Of a stretch of 48,535 nucleotides of DNA, positions 40,947 through 48,535 are shown one piece after another. The stretch spans positions 1 through 48,535 of the forward strand of contig JALHPZ010000039.1 in assembly GCA_022842245.1 (NCBI GenBank), given 5' to 3'. The DNA is from Gemmataceae bacterium. Lineage in GTDB: Bacteria; Planctomycetota; Planctomycetia; Gemmatales; Gemmataceae. A program made the position numbers and the translations under genes. Each line of letters starts with the position of its first letter. Positions within the stretch are counted from its first letter, which is position 1. A model generated the notes under the pieces. It saw only the letters and a program-made list of their open reading frames with translations. It had not been told where the DNA came from and searched no databases.

Positions 40947-43088
40947 CTACGAAGTGAAGAACGCCAACAGCGGGTCATTGAAATGCCACTCGCCCATTTC
41001 GGTCGGCGGCGCGGGCGGGGGTGGGCCTTCGAGGATAACGGGCAGGATTTCCGGGGGTGCGTGCTCGTCGCCCCGTTTACGGTCGAGTGCGTATTGCAAT
41101 TCTTTCCGCACCCATTCGGATCGGCGGGCGGCACTGGACCAAAACAACAAAAACAAGTCACACGCATCGATGTGTTTGTACAGTGCCCGCTGCCACCGTA
41201 CGCCGGGATCGAGTGAGAGGACATCATGGAATACGTCGAGCTTGAGTTGCCGTAGGATTCGAACATTGTGTTTGACGATCGGCCGATCCTCGGAAGCATA
41301 CGAAACGAAGATGCGGTCGTACCGCTTCGTGCCGACGAGAATCGACGACCGCTCGGTTACATTCTCGCTTCCTGCCACAACCTGGATTTGAAATCGAACG
41401 TGCGCGATAGGAACCTTGTGCAGGTAGATGCGAACACGGCCTGTGATGGTACCTTCGGGCGAGTCCGCCGGCACGCGAACGGGAAAGCTGGTCGCGATCG
41501 GGCGACCCTCCCAGACGATACGCTCTGTCTGCGGTGAAATGGCGAGGGCCGGGCATTCGATATGAATGACCAGTGGCGTCCCACGGGGAATCCGCAGCCG
41601 TAACGGATTCGATCCCCGTGGTGTCGTTTGAGGGTCGTACAAGGAAGCGAGGCGATGGACGGACTTCGCATCGGTGGGGAGGTGAACGAAGACTTGGAAG
41701 AGGAACGTATCCTTCGCCCGAATCCGCGGCGGTGCGAAGACGCTGCAATCGACCGAATCCGGTCGCGATTGCAACACGCGTAATGGGTTGAAGAGTGGGA
41801 AACATCCGCTTCGCGGTGAGGACTGGCCATCGTCAAACCCATCGGCGACGGGTGGCACGAAATCCGGTGGTACAACGGATTCGCTCTTCCGCATTGGCGG
41901 CAGTTGGCCGCCAACAGTCAACTCCACGGATTCCGCGGGCGAAACCGCTGTGGGACCGAGCTGCCCAACGATCGGGGGCCTGGGAAGCGACAGGCCAGCG
42001 GTCGAGAGTGGCGCGAATGTGGAACGCAGGAGTGTTTCCGAATCGGCGGGGGTTTCCGTATTCCCTGCTACTCTCCTTGCGACCGTGCGCCAGACGCGGG
42101 TGGCGAAACCTGGGGGACTCGCGGCGACGGGTTGGCCAAGTCGAACACGGCGTAGATCGGCTTCCACGTCTTCAGCCCGTTGGTAACGGGCGGACGGGTT
42201 CCGTTCCAAACACTTCATGACAATGGTTTCGAGATCGCGCGAAACGGCGGTGTTTCGCTCGCGAACCGGTGGAATCAATTCCGTGCGGACCTGAGCCAGA
42301 CACTCCCGCAGCGTGCGACCGGTGCGGAGTGGCCGCCCGGTCAAGCAGCGATACAGAACAGCGCCAATGCCGAAGATATCGATGGGAGGCTCAGCGAATT
42401 TCGCGTAACCTTCAAGTGCTTCCGGCGCGGCGTAACTGAGCGTGCCCAGAACCATGTTCGTGCGCGTCAAGTCGTTCCCCAGTTCCGTGAATCTGGTGGA
42501 GGAAATTTGTTCACCGATGCCGACGAGTACACCGGTCGGTTTCGCCAGGCCAAAGTCGCAAATCTTTGGATTCCCTTGTGCGTCCAGCAAGATGTTTGAT
42601 GGCTTCAAGTCCCGATGGAGATACCCCGCCAGATGGATGGCTGCGACACCCCGGCTGATTTCTTCTCCGACGATAACGGCGACCGCCTGCGGGAGTGGAT
42701 TGTTCTGAACGTGAGTCTGGAGTTCACCACCGGGGCAGTACTCCATGACGAGGTACGGCTGGGCAGTATCACCGACTTCGTACAAAGTCACCACGTTGGG
42801 GTGGTTAACCGCCGCCATGCATTCGCATTCGTACCGGAACCGTGTGGTAGAGTCCCGGTATTCGCTGGATGCTACTTTGATCGCGACCTTCCGTGGCATC
42901 CGTCGGTGTTCGGCCAAAAAAACCGCGCCCATGCCACCGCGGCCGAGTTCCGAGACGATCTGATAATCCGGCAGATCGGGGGCGGAAACGTTTGCGTCAG
43001 CGGGACTCGCGACGGCCTCGGATGGCGCGTTCGGGTCATAGATCCCGGCCTGGGTAACCGTTCGATTGGGATCGAAGCGTGACGTCAT
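40947..43088 (-). CDS. Ser/Thr protein kinase fused to a TIR domain
   Basis: A 713-aa protein. ATG 43088 (MTSRFDPNRTVTQAGIYDPN) is preferred; an in-frame GTG at 43124 is possible, and neither has a strong ribosome binding site. Residues ~50-320 are a Hanks-type kinase: SELGRGGMGAVF, VAIKVA, LHRDLKPSN near 150-160, KICDFGLAKP near 173-182, and SYAAPEAL. A Pro-rich linker and a beta-rich domain follow. From ~589 there is a TIR domain: YDRIFVSYASEDRPIVKHNV, ACDLFLLFWSSAARRSEWVR and KELQYALD, with a candidate catalytic Glu at WVRKEL. TIR domains cleave NAD+ or signal; coupling to a kinase suggests phosphorylation-controlled output. The gene follows the ROCO-TIR gene by 45 bases. Confidence 0.88.
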   Translation of the reverse strand: MTSRFDPNRTVTQAGIYDPNAPSEAVASPADANVSAPDLPDYQIVSELGRGGMGAVFLAEHRRMPRKVAIKVASSEYRDSTTRFRYECECMAAVNHPNVVTLYEVGDTAQPYLVMEYCPGGELQTHVQNNPLPQAVAVIVGEEISRGVAAIHLAGYLHRDLKPSNILLDAQGNPKICDFGLAKPTGVLVGIGEQISSTRFTELGNDLTRTNMVLGTLSYAAPEALEGYAKFAEPPIDIFGIGAVLYRCLTGRPLRTGRTLRECLAQVRTELIPPVRERNTAVSRDLETIVMKCLERNPSARYQRAEDVEADLRRVRLGQPVAASPPGFATRVWRTVARRVAGNTETPADSETLLRSTFAPLSTAGLSLPRPPIVGQLGPTAVSPAESVELTVGGQLPPMRKSESVVPPDFVPPVADGFDDGQSSPRSGCFPLFNPLRVLQSRPDSVDCSVFAPPRIRAKDTFLFQVFVHLPTDAKSVHRLASLYDPQTTPRGSNPLRLRIPRGTPLVIHIECPALAISPQTERIVWEGRPIATSFPVRVPADSPEGTITGRVRIYLHKVPIAHVRFQIQVVAGSENVTERSSILVGTKRYDRIFVSYASEDRPIVKHNVRILRQLKLDVFHDVLSLDPGVRWQRALYKHIDACDLFLLFWSSAARRSEWVRKELQYALDRKRGDEHAPPEILPVILEGPPPPAPPTEMGEWHFNDPLLAFFTS

Positions 43089-43133
43089 CGGTATGCGACC
43101 ACTCGTGGTGAACTCCCGAAACACGTTTCGTCG

Positions 43134-46028
43134 TTATTCATTCGCTCGGCCATCGCCGTGGGAGAGCATGGTTCGGACGGCGGCGAAGTCGTCGGCGCGG
43201 ATGGCCGCTTGGCCGCGCGGTGCGACGATGTCCGCGACGACGCTGAGCATATCGCCCACATCCGCGTGCCAGCGGCGAACTTGAACGGCCAACGTGCGGT
43301 CCTTCGCCCCCAGGTGGCGGGCGGCGGCCTCCATCTCCTTGTACTCCGCTTCCCAGTGTTCCGCCCACGATTTCCGCGCACGCCAGTCGTCAATCCGCGC
43401 GTCGTCTAACACGATGGGAATCACGCGTTCGGCAAACGTGCCCGCCTGACCCAGTGAATACTGGAAGACGTGATGCAATTCCGTCATGCAAAACGGCGAG
43501 CGCAGATACTTATCGCTCAGCACCACGATCACGCGATCGGCCCGACCGAGACGGAGCATGAACTCGCGGATCAGGTCGCCGTTTCGCAGTACGTCGCGGT
43601 CGCGCAGTGCACGGTAGCCCCAGGCGTCCAACCGGGTTTGTAGGTCATCCACGATCTGGCCGCGGATTCGCCCCGCGTCGGTCAGGTCATCACCGTGGGC
43701 ATAGGAGATGGCCACGGCGGTGCGGCCATCGTCGGGCGGTTCGGTCGGGGACAATTTTTCTACCGACGCTTGCCCCGTGCCATCAACGAGGATGCGCTGC
43801 ACATCCCACGATCGGATCACGGTCGGCGGCCGCCCACGGGACAAGCCCGCCAGCGTGCGGAGCAATGGCTCGAGCAGCCCGATCGGATCGCGGCCCCACG
43901 CCTTCAACACCACTTCACCGGCCGCGCTGCTGCGTTCGGCCAATACGAACACTCGGCTATCGGTCGTCTGTTCGTAGAACCAGCAGCCGTATTTCCAGTA
44001 CACGGCATGGTCGCCCGCCCGCCGACCGACGCCGGTGAGCAGCCCGCGCAGGATGCCCTCATGCAGGAATGGGAACCGGGCTTCGGCGGTGGCCCCCGGC
44101 GGATCGGCCGGGATTCGGCCACCCAACAAGGCCCGATGGGCGTCCGAAAACGTGGGCAATAAATCGGGCGCGACGTATTCGGGTTCGCCACCCGGCCGTT
44201 CGCGGGCGCGGAAGCAGATGCCACACGCTTCCATCATGCCCAGGAATGTCTGTTGGTCTTCCCGCGAGTAGTCCTTCCAGGCAACCCATTCCAGTAGGTC
44301 GCGGGTGAAGCGACCGTCGTCGCGCAACAGTGGCAGTGCCTTCGCGCGGTCGAGCAGCGTGTAGATGGCGTCGAGTGCCCATTGTTGATCGAGAATGATT
44401 TGATCGCGAAACAACCCCGGCCGATGGAAGACGACGCCGGTGCGGTGCAGGAACCCCAACAGTGCGTCGGGATTGCTGATGCCGCCCGCTTCCGCACACA
44501 TGGCCACGAACGAATCGCGCGAAAGCGTCCGCCGCCGCTCGTGCGGTGGCAATGGCGTATCGTCTTCGAGCATCTGCCGAAGGCGAGCGCGAACCGCGGC
44601 CCGACCCGCACCGATCGCGTGAGGTTTCCGGCCGCCGAACCGATCGGCGACGGCTTCGCGAATTTGCTCCCGCAACGTCGCCAACCCACGGCCGGTTTTC
44701 GCGCTCGCTTCCAGTACCTTCACGGTCAGCCCGTCTAAACTCGTAGGTGGGTCGCGGCGGTCGGTTCGGTCATCGCACCGGGCTTGCACAACCAGCACGG
44801 GCGTCGTCACGGTGGCCACGCTTCGCACGAAATCGAGCCAGTACGTGAGCGGTTGATTGCGGAAGATGAATCCGTTTTCTTCGTGCTCGCCATGTTCGAA
44901 ATCGGGATGCCATACAACCAAATAGACCGCGTCGCCATCGAGGAACAATGCGTGCGACCCGTGGTACACATCCTGCCCACCGAAATCCCACACGTTCAAG
45001 CGCACGGGCATTTCCAGGTCCGGCACCTCCAGGTTCAGCCCTGTCACGCGGATGCCGTGCGTGGACGGTTCGGCCGGGTCGAACGGTTCGCCACGCAGCC
45101 GGCGGACGAGTTGCGTCTTCCCAACGCGGCCGTTGCCGAGAACGAATACTTTCGCCTCGGTGTCCGCGATGGCTCCGTGTGCGAGGTCGGCATAATACGC
45201 CCGCACGCTTTCGATCGCATTGTCTTCCGGGAACTCGCCGCACACTTCCGGTGGCAAGTCCGTGCAGGTGGCATGGAATAAACCGAGGTGGAGCAAGTTC
45301 GGCAGTAGCGGCCGCAGCGGGGCGAACGCGAAGGGGCCGGACCCACCGAGACCGAGCTTTTCAAGATGGATCAGGCCCGCGAGAGGGGCCACGTTGTTCA
45401 CGCGCGTCCACGAAAGCCACAGGGTCCGCAGGCCCGTCAGTTCGGCCAACGGCGAGGCATCCGTGACTAGCCCGCACAGGCTTGCGTTCAACCAAGTCAA
45501 CTCGGTCAGGTGCGCCAACGGCCCGAGATCAGCCAGGCTCGTACACCAATTCAAATCGAGATGAGTCAGATTCTCCAGGCCCGCCAGCGGCGATAAATCC
45601 GCGACGTGCGTGTGCGACAGATTCAGTGTGACGAGTTCAGTCAACCCCGCGAGCGCGCGAATATCGGTGATGGAGGTGCCACCGCCGAGGTGCAGGGTGG
45701 TCAGATCGGTCAACCCGGCGAGTGGCGACAGGTCCGTGAGTTGCGGACAGATCAGCACATTCAGGCACTTTAACCGCGGCACGCCCGACAGCGCCGAAAG
45801 GTCCGCTATTGGACTGATGGGGCGATCGATGACAGCTTCCCACCGGACGAAGCCCCGGTCGAGAATCGGCCGTTGCGTGCCAAGCGCGAGCACTTGAAGT
45901 TCCGGCAACTCCGCGATCTCGCGCGGCACGGCGATGAGTGGCAGGTCGCCCAGATCGAGAACAACGGTCCCACTTTCGGCCGCGTGGCGGATTCGTTGGA
46001 TCGCTTCCGTGGTCGCGGCATCGGACAT
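43134..46028 (-). CDS. ROCO protein: LRR-Roc GTPase-COR-TIR
   Basis: A 964-aa protein starting MSDAATTEAIQRIRHAAESG. Residues ~20-280 are leucine-rich repeats (LSPLAGLTDLTTLHLGGGTS; LSPLAGLENLTHLDLNWCTS; LGPLAHLTELTWLNASLCGL). A Roc GTPase follows with KVFVLGNGRVGKTQLVRRL near residue 303 and VRLNVWDFGGQDVYHGSH. ARCDDRTD stands where the NKxD usually is. A COR region spans ~440-720 (LLGFLHRTGVVFHRPGLFRD; ILDQQWALDAIYTLLDR). A C-terminal TIR domain starts near 770: AVAISYAHGDDLTDAGRIRG, RADRVIVVLSDKYLRSPFCM, TELHHVF. Bacterial ROCO proteins are GTP-switch scaffolds; TIR would be the output. It probably shares a transcript with the kinase-TIR gene. Confidence 0.9.
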   Translation of the reverse strand: MSDAATTEAIQRIRHAAESGTVVLDLGDLPLIAVPREIAELPELQVLALGTQRPILDRGFVRWEAVIDRPISPIADLSALSGVPRLKCLNVLICPQLTDLSPLAGLTDLTTLHLGGGTSITDIRALAGLTELVTLNLSHTHVADLSPLAGLENLTHLDLNWCTSLADLGPLAHLTELTWLNASLCGLVTDASPLAELTGLRTLWLSWTRVNNVAPLAGLIHLEKLGLGGSGPFAFAPLRPLLPNLLHLGLFHATCTDLPPEVCGEFPEDNAIESVRAYYADLAHGAIADTEAKVFVLGNGRVGKTQLVRRLRGEPFDPAEPSTHGIRVTGLNLEVPDLEMPVRLNVWDFGGQDVYHGSHALFLDGDAVYLVVWHPDFEHGEHEENGFIFRNQPLTYWLDFVRSVATVTTPVLVVQARCDDRTDRRDPPTSLDGLTVKVLEASAKTGRGLATLREQIREAVADRFGGRKPHAIGAGRAAVRARLRQMLEDDTPLPPHERRRTLSRDSFVAMCAEAGGISNPDALLGFLHRTGVVFHRPGLFRDQIILDQQWALDAIYTLLDRAKALPLLRDDGRFTRDLLEWVAWKDYSREDQQTFLGMMEACGICFRARERPGGEPEYVAPDLLPTFSDAHRALLGGRIPADPPGATAEARFPFLHEGILRGLLTGVGRRAGDHAVYWKYGCWFYEQTTDSRVFVLAERSSAAGEVVLKAWGRDPIGLLEPLLRTLAGLSRGRPPTVIRSWDVQRILVDGTGQASVEKLSPTEPPDDGRTAVAISYAHGDDLTDAGRIRGQIVDDLQTRLDAWGYRALRDRDVLRNGDLIREFMLRLGRADRVIVVLSDKYLRSPFCMTELHHVFQYSLGQAGTFAERVIPIVLDDARIDDWRARKSWAEHWEAEYKEMEAAARHLGAKDRTLAVQVRRWHADVGDMLSVVADIVAPRGQAAIRADDFAAVRTMLSHGDGRANE

Positions 46029-46635
46029 GGGTGCGGGTTCACCAGTGGCGGTGAAATTCTACCAGACGCCCGAACTGACCGGACATCGGAAAACGAACGG
46101 GTTGACGCGATCCGCCTAACGCGGAGGCGCGATGAGTGGGGCGGGATCGGCGAGGCGGCACGCATCGCATCCGCGAACGCCGCCTCGGCCGCGGGCCAAC
46201 CGGACGCGGTCGGTCGGTCGGTGGAGGGGTCATCATTTTGTCGTAAACTTTCGCGCCGGTGATTCGACCTTCGACTCGAAGACGCCCCGGACTGCAGAGG
46301 CCGGTCTTACATCGGGAAATTGTAGACGACACTTCCGTACTGTCCGGCTATGACTCAAACGGAGGACATTTGTTTTGTTATGAATCAGTAGTGTCTTGTG
46401 CATTCTGATTGGAATAGCTTGAATCTAAGGCATTTTCTCGATCAGTGTCACGTGGTGAATTTGCATAATCACATCCGGGATACGCTGGACATTCAAGACC
46501 TTTGGCACTGTGGCCACCCGTTGCGTTCCTTGGTCGTTTCAGCGGAAGTGACGTAAAAGACAGATTTTCCGGTGTTTCTGTGCGGGTGCAGGTCGAAGGA
46601 CGACAGGGAATCATGGGTCTAAGATTTGTTCGGAG
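46029..46635. other. Intergenic region, partly AT-richer
   Basis: About 600 bases between the ROCO gene start and the cyclase gene stop. A 78-aa minus-strand frame at 46378-46614 has no recognisable protein character. The stretch at 46370-46480 is noticeably less GC-rich than the surroundings. The promoter for the ROCO/kinase pair should lie near 46030-46200. I see no RNA gene. Confidence 0.4.
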
Positions 46636-48534
46636 TTACAATCGCTCGATCCGAAACAACGGGCAGCGATCGTATCCTTTCGCCAAGGAATGCAAACCGA
46701 CCGGTTCGATGCGGAAGCGGTCGCCTGCTTCGACGGTCAGCACGGCGGCGAATTGTTCGCTCGCATACGCACAGCCACGCACGGTCACGGGCTCGATTCG
46801 CGCGGCTCGATTCACGTGTTGCCCGCCGAAACCGGAACGACCCTGGAAGAGGTCCGGCAACTCGTACACCGGCCCCGTGTGCAAACCGACGCGAAAGGGC
46901 ACCGTGTCGCCGAGATCGTACTTCGACCAATTCGGCTGTTGGGCCACCTTCGGTCGGACCAACTCCATCGCGAACGCGGCGGCGTCCGGCACCTGATCGA
47001 AGACCACGTACAGGCCATCGCCCCACGAGTTAGCGTACTTCGCGATTTGGCCGACGGGTGAGCGGAACACGCACCGCAGATATTCGCCGTACTCGGCCAG
47101 AAACTCGGCAAGTTGCCACTCCAGAATACCGCTGAAACCAGCCACATCCGCGAAGAGCATGGCCTTCATCGAACGCGGAATTTCACTCGTCGTGGGCGGC
47201 TGCGATACCGGCAACTTCTTCGTGGTCACAGCTGGCGCGTAGGTTTCCCGCAAGGCTCCCAGATCGATTTCGTGAACGGCGTGACCCGCGGCGCGCCAGG
47301 ATGCGATGAAATCTTTCGCCCCACCCAGTTGCCCCGGCTGGCTGCGATCGATCAGGCATACTGCTTGCGGGCGACCGCCGCGTTCGTGGCTTCGCATCAC
47401 TGCGATGCCTTGAATCACCGTCCCTGACCACGTGTACAATCCCGACGTGCCGAGGTACGGCTCTGTCGTGGTGAATCTTCGCCGATCCGGCGGAACCTGT
47501 TTCCAGATGTTGAGGAATCGCGATTGCCAGTCGAGCCAGTCGTCGCCGACCTGGCCGAAGTGAACACTCGTTCGCAGAAAATCATGCTGCGAGAACGGCA
47601 ACAACACGTGCAGTTCCGCATTCCGCTCCAACATCGCTTCCGCGAAGAGGATGTCGCCTCCGCACGCCAGCGAGGAATAGCCAACCTTCGCGTTGATCTC
47701 GGCCAGTTTCGCGACGATGGCGTCCTTCGCGGCGGCGATCAACTTCGGATCGTTCGGAAATCGGGTCTTCGCCTGCGGGTTCGCCATGCGGTCGGGCGAG
47801 TCGATCATATGTCCCGTGAAGACGACCACGCTGCCGATCTGTTCGTCGAGGAACTTCGGATCGGCGGAGATGCCTGCATCGATGAGCAGTTGCAGATTCC
47901 GCCTCATCGCAATGAGGTCACCGATGCGATTCGTCCGGCCCACTTCGACGGCTCGCAGATACTGCTTCGTCGCTTCCTCATGTCGGCCCAGCAGCAGATT
48001 CGCCTCGCCGAGCGTGGCCGGCCGCCAGAGCGGATCGTCGTTGGCGGCATCGCGAACGTTGATGCGTTCGATCGTCTCGGCGGCGAAGATTCGCGACTTC
48101 GCTTCGTCGCCCGCGAGTCGCCACATCGTCGCGGCATTGATCAGCGGAAAGGTGCCGCCGTCGGGCAGTTCGCGTGCGCCGGGCAGGTTCGCGGCCCGCT
48201 CGTAGCACTCCGCCGACGCCTTCGCGAGTTCGCGGTTCTGCCGCGATTGATCCTTGAGAATGCGACCCTCGAGTGCGACGATCTCCACGCGAAGCTGCGT
48301 CGGAAGGTCCGCATCCGGTTTCAGAGCCCGTTCCAGCAGCGGCCGCAATATGCTCTCCGCATACAGCGGATTCCCGCCTCGAGCCGCCGCGAGTGCGAGC
48401 TTGTACTGCAAGCTCGTGTCGTCCTTGAGATGCTCCGCCCCCTCGCGCGCCAACTCCAAGGCCCGCCCCGGATGCCCCTGCCGGATGAGCTTCTCGGTGA
48501 ACGCCCGATACAGTTCCGGATAGGCCTTCCACAA
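46636..48534 (-). CDS. TPR / SLOG-like / class III nucleotide cyclase protein (5' end outside window)
   Basis: At least 632 residues, open to the window edge, so the N-terminus is missing. The first ~220 visible residues are TPR-type helices resembling the TRAFs-binding family (GTFPLINAATMWRLAGDEAK; PLWRPATLGEANLLLGRHEE). Residues ~230-345 look like a Rossmann-type nucleotide-sensor domain (SVVVFTGHMIDSPDR; SSLACGGDILFAEAMLERNA; ELHVLLPFSQHDFL), SLOG-like. From ~455 there is a class III cyclase domain: MKAMLFADVAGFSGILEWQ (first metal Asp), YANSWGDGLYVVFD (second Asp), RVGLHTGPVYELPD, FGGQHVNRAARIEPV (Asn/Arg). It would make cAMP or cGMP. Residues for base choice were not resolved. Confidence 0.85.
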   Translation of the reverse strand: MWKAYPELYRAFTEKLIRQGHPGRALELAREGAEHLKDDTSLQYKLALAAARGGNPLYAESILRPLLERALKPDADLPTQLRVEIVALEGRILKDQSRQNRELAKASAECYERAANLPGARELPDGGTFPLINAATMWRLAGDEAKSRIFAAETIERINVRDAANDDPLWRPATLGEANLLLGRHEEATKQYLRAVEVGRTNRIGDLIAMRRNLQLLIDAGISADPKFLDEQIGSVVVFTGHMIDSPDRMANPQAKTRFPNDPKLIAAAKDAIVAKLAEINAKVGYSSLACGGDILFAEAMLERNAELHVLLPFSQHDFLRTSVHFGQVGDDWLDWQSRFLNIWKQVPPDRRRFTTTEPYLGTSGLYTWSGTVIQGIAVMRSHERGGRPQAVCLIDRSQPGQLGGAKDFIASWRAAGHAVHEIDLGALRETYAPAVTTKKLPVSQPPTTSEIPRSMKAMLFADVAGFSGILEWQLAEFLAEYGEYLRCVFRSPVGQIAKYANSWGDGLYVVFDQVPDAAAFAMELVRPKVAQQPNWSKYDLGDTVPFRVGLHTGPVYELPDLFQGRSGFGGQHVNRAARIEPVTVRGCAYASEQFAAVLTVEAGDRFRIEPVGLHSLAKGYDRCPLFRIERL

Positions 48535-48535
48535 C

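Noticed and set aside
46378..46614. 78-aa minus-strand frame downstream of the cyclase gene
   Set aside because: Polar, Asn/Asp/Thr-rich with no structure or convincing ribosome binding site. Left as intergenic.

Overview
This 48.5 kb window is GC-rich bacterial DNA. It most likely comes from a planctomycete of the Gemmata type. That is an inference from gene content: NACHT-like NTPases fused to formylglycine-generating-enzyme (FGE/SUMF1) domains, Ser/Thr kinases, a ROCO protein, long multidomain signalling proteins and abundant decayed insertion sequences. I see no rRNA, tRNA or CRISPR array and almost no core metabolism. The only recognisable housekeeping gene, htpG, is broken. The window reads as an accessory or defence-type island.

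Layout. (1) 115-7363, minus strand: a probable four-gene operon (sigma-factor-like protein, unknown protein, Lon-like Ser-Lys peptidase, NACHT-FGE NTPase) with ATGA overlaps between its last three genes. Upstream lie a ThiF/E1-like gene and a truncated Xre/ParS-type antitoxin. (2) 7523-10824: a second, stand-alone NACHT-FGE protein and two small overlapping genes. Both FGE genes end in a stem-loop with an adjacent A/T tract. (3) 11123-15865: a single large DUF4011-helicase-Vsr-like nuclease-DUF3320 protein, the Hhe anti-phage architecture. (4) 16118-22846, plus strand: an eight-gene operon of MoxR ATPase, unknown, HExxH/vWA-like protein, two small proteins, a DnaN sliding-clamp-like protein and two membrane proteins, with recurrent GC-rich hairpins in its gaps. 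(5) 23150-29238: a small Xre regulator divergent from a membrane protein / P-loop GTPase / membrane protein operon. (6) 29338-32254: a gene graveyard with a HEAT-like pseudogene, an IS5-type remnant, and an htpG that has lost its first ~45 codons at a junction with a transposase fragment. (7) 33099-38474: a patatin-like phospholipase, then a subtilase plus metallo-beta-lactamase-fold pair on the other strand. (8) 38716-40907: four abutting transposase fragments. (9) 40947-48535, minus strand: a Ser/Thr kinase-TIR fusion, an LRR-Roc-COR-TIR protein, and a TPR / SLOG-like / class III nucleotide cyclase protein that runs off the window edge.

The genes fit NTP-dependent conflict or signalling systems: sensor-switch NTPases (NACHT, MoxR, GTPase, Roc), proteases (Lon-like, subtilase, HExxH), and effector-like enzymes (TIR, patatin, nuclease, cyclase). 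The best candidates for undescribed systems are the sigma/unknown/Lon-like/NACHT-FGE operon, the MoxR/metallopeptidase-vWA/clamp-like/membrane operon and the membrane-GTPase-membrane operon. All functional statements are motif-based readings by eye; no similarity search was run.
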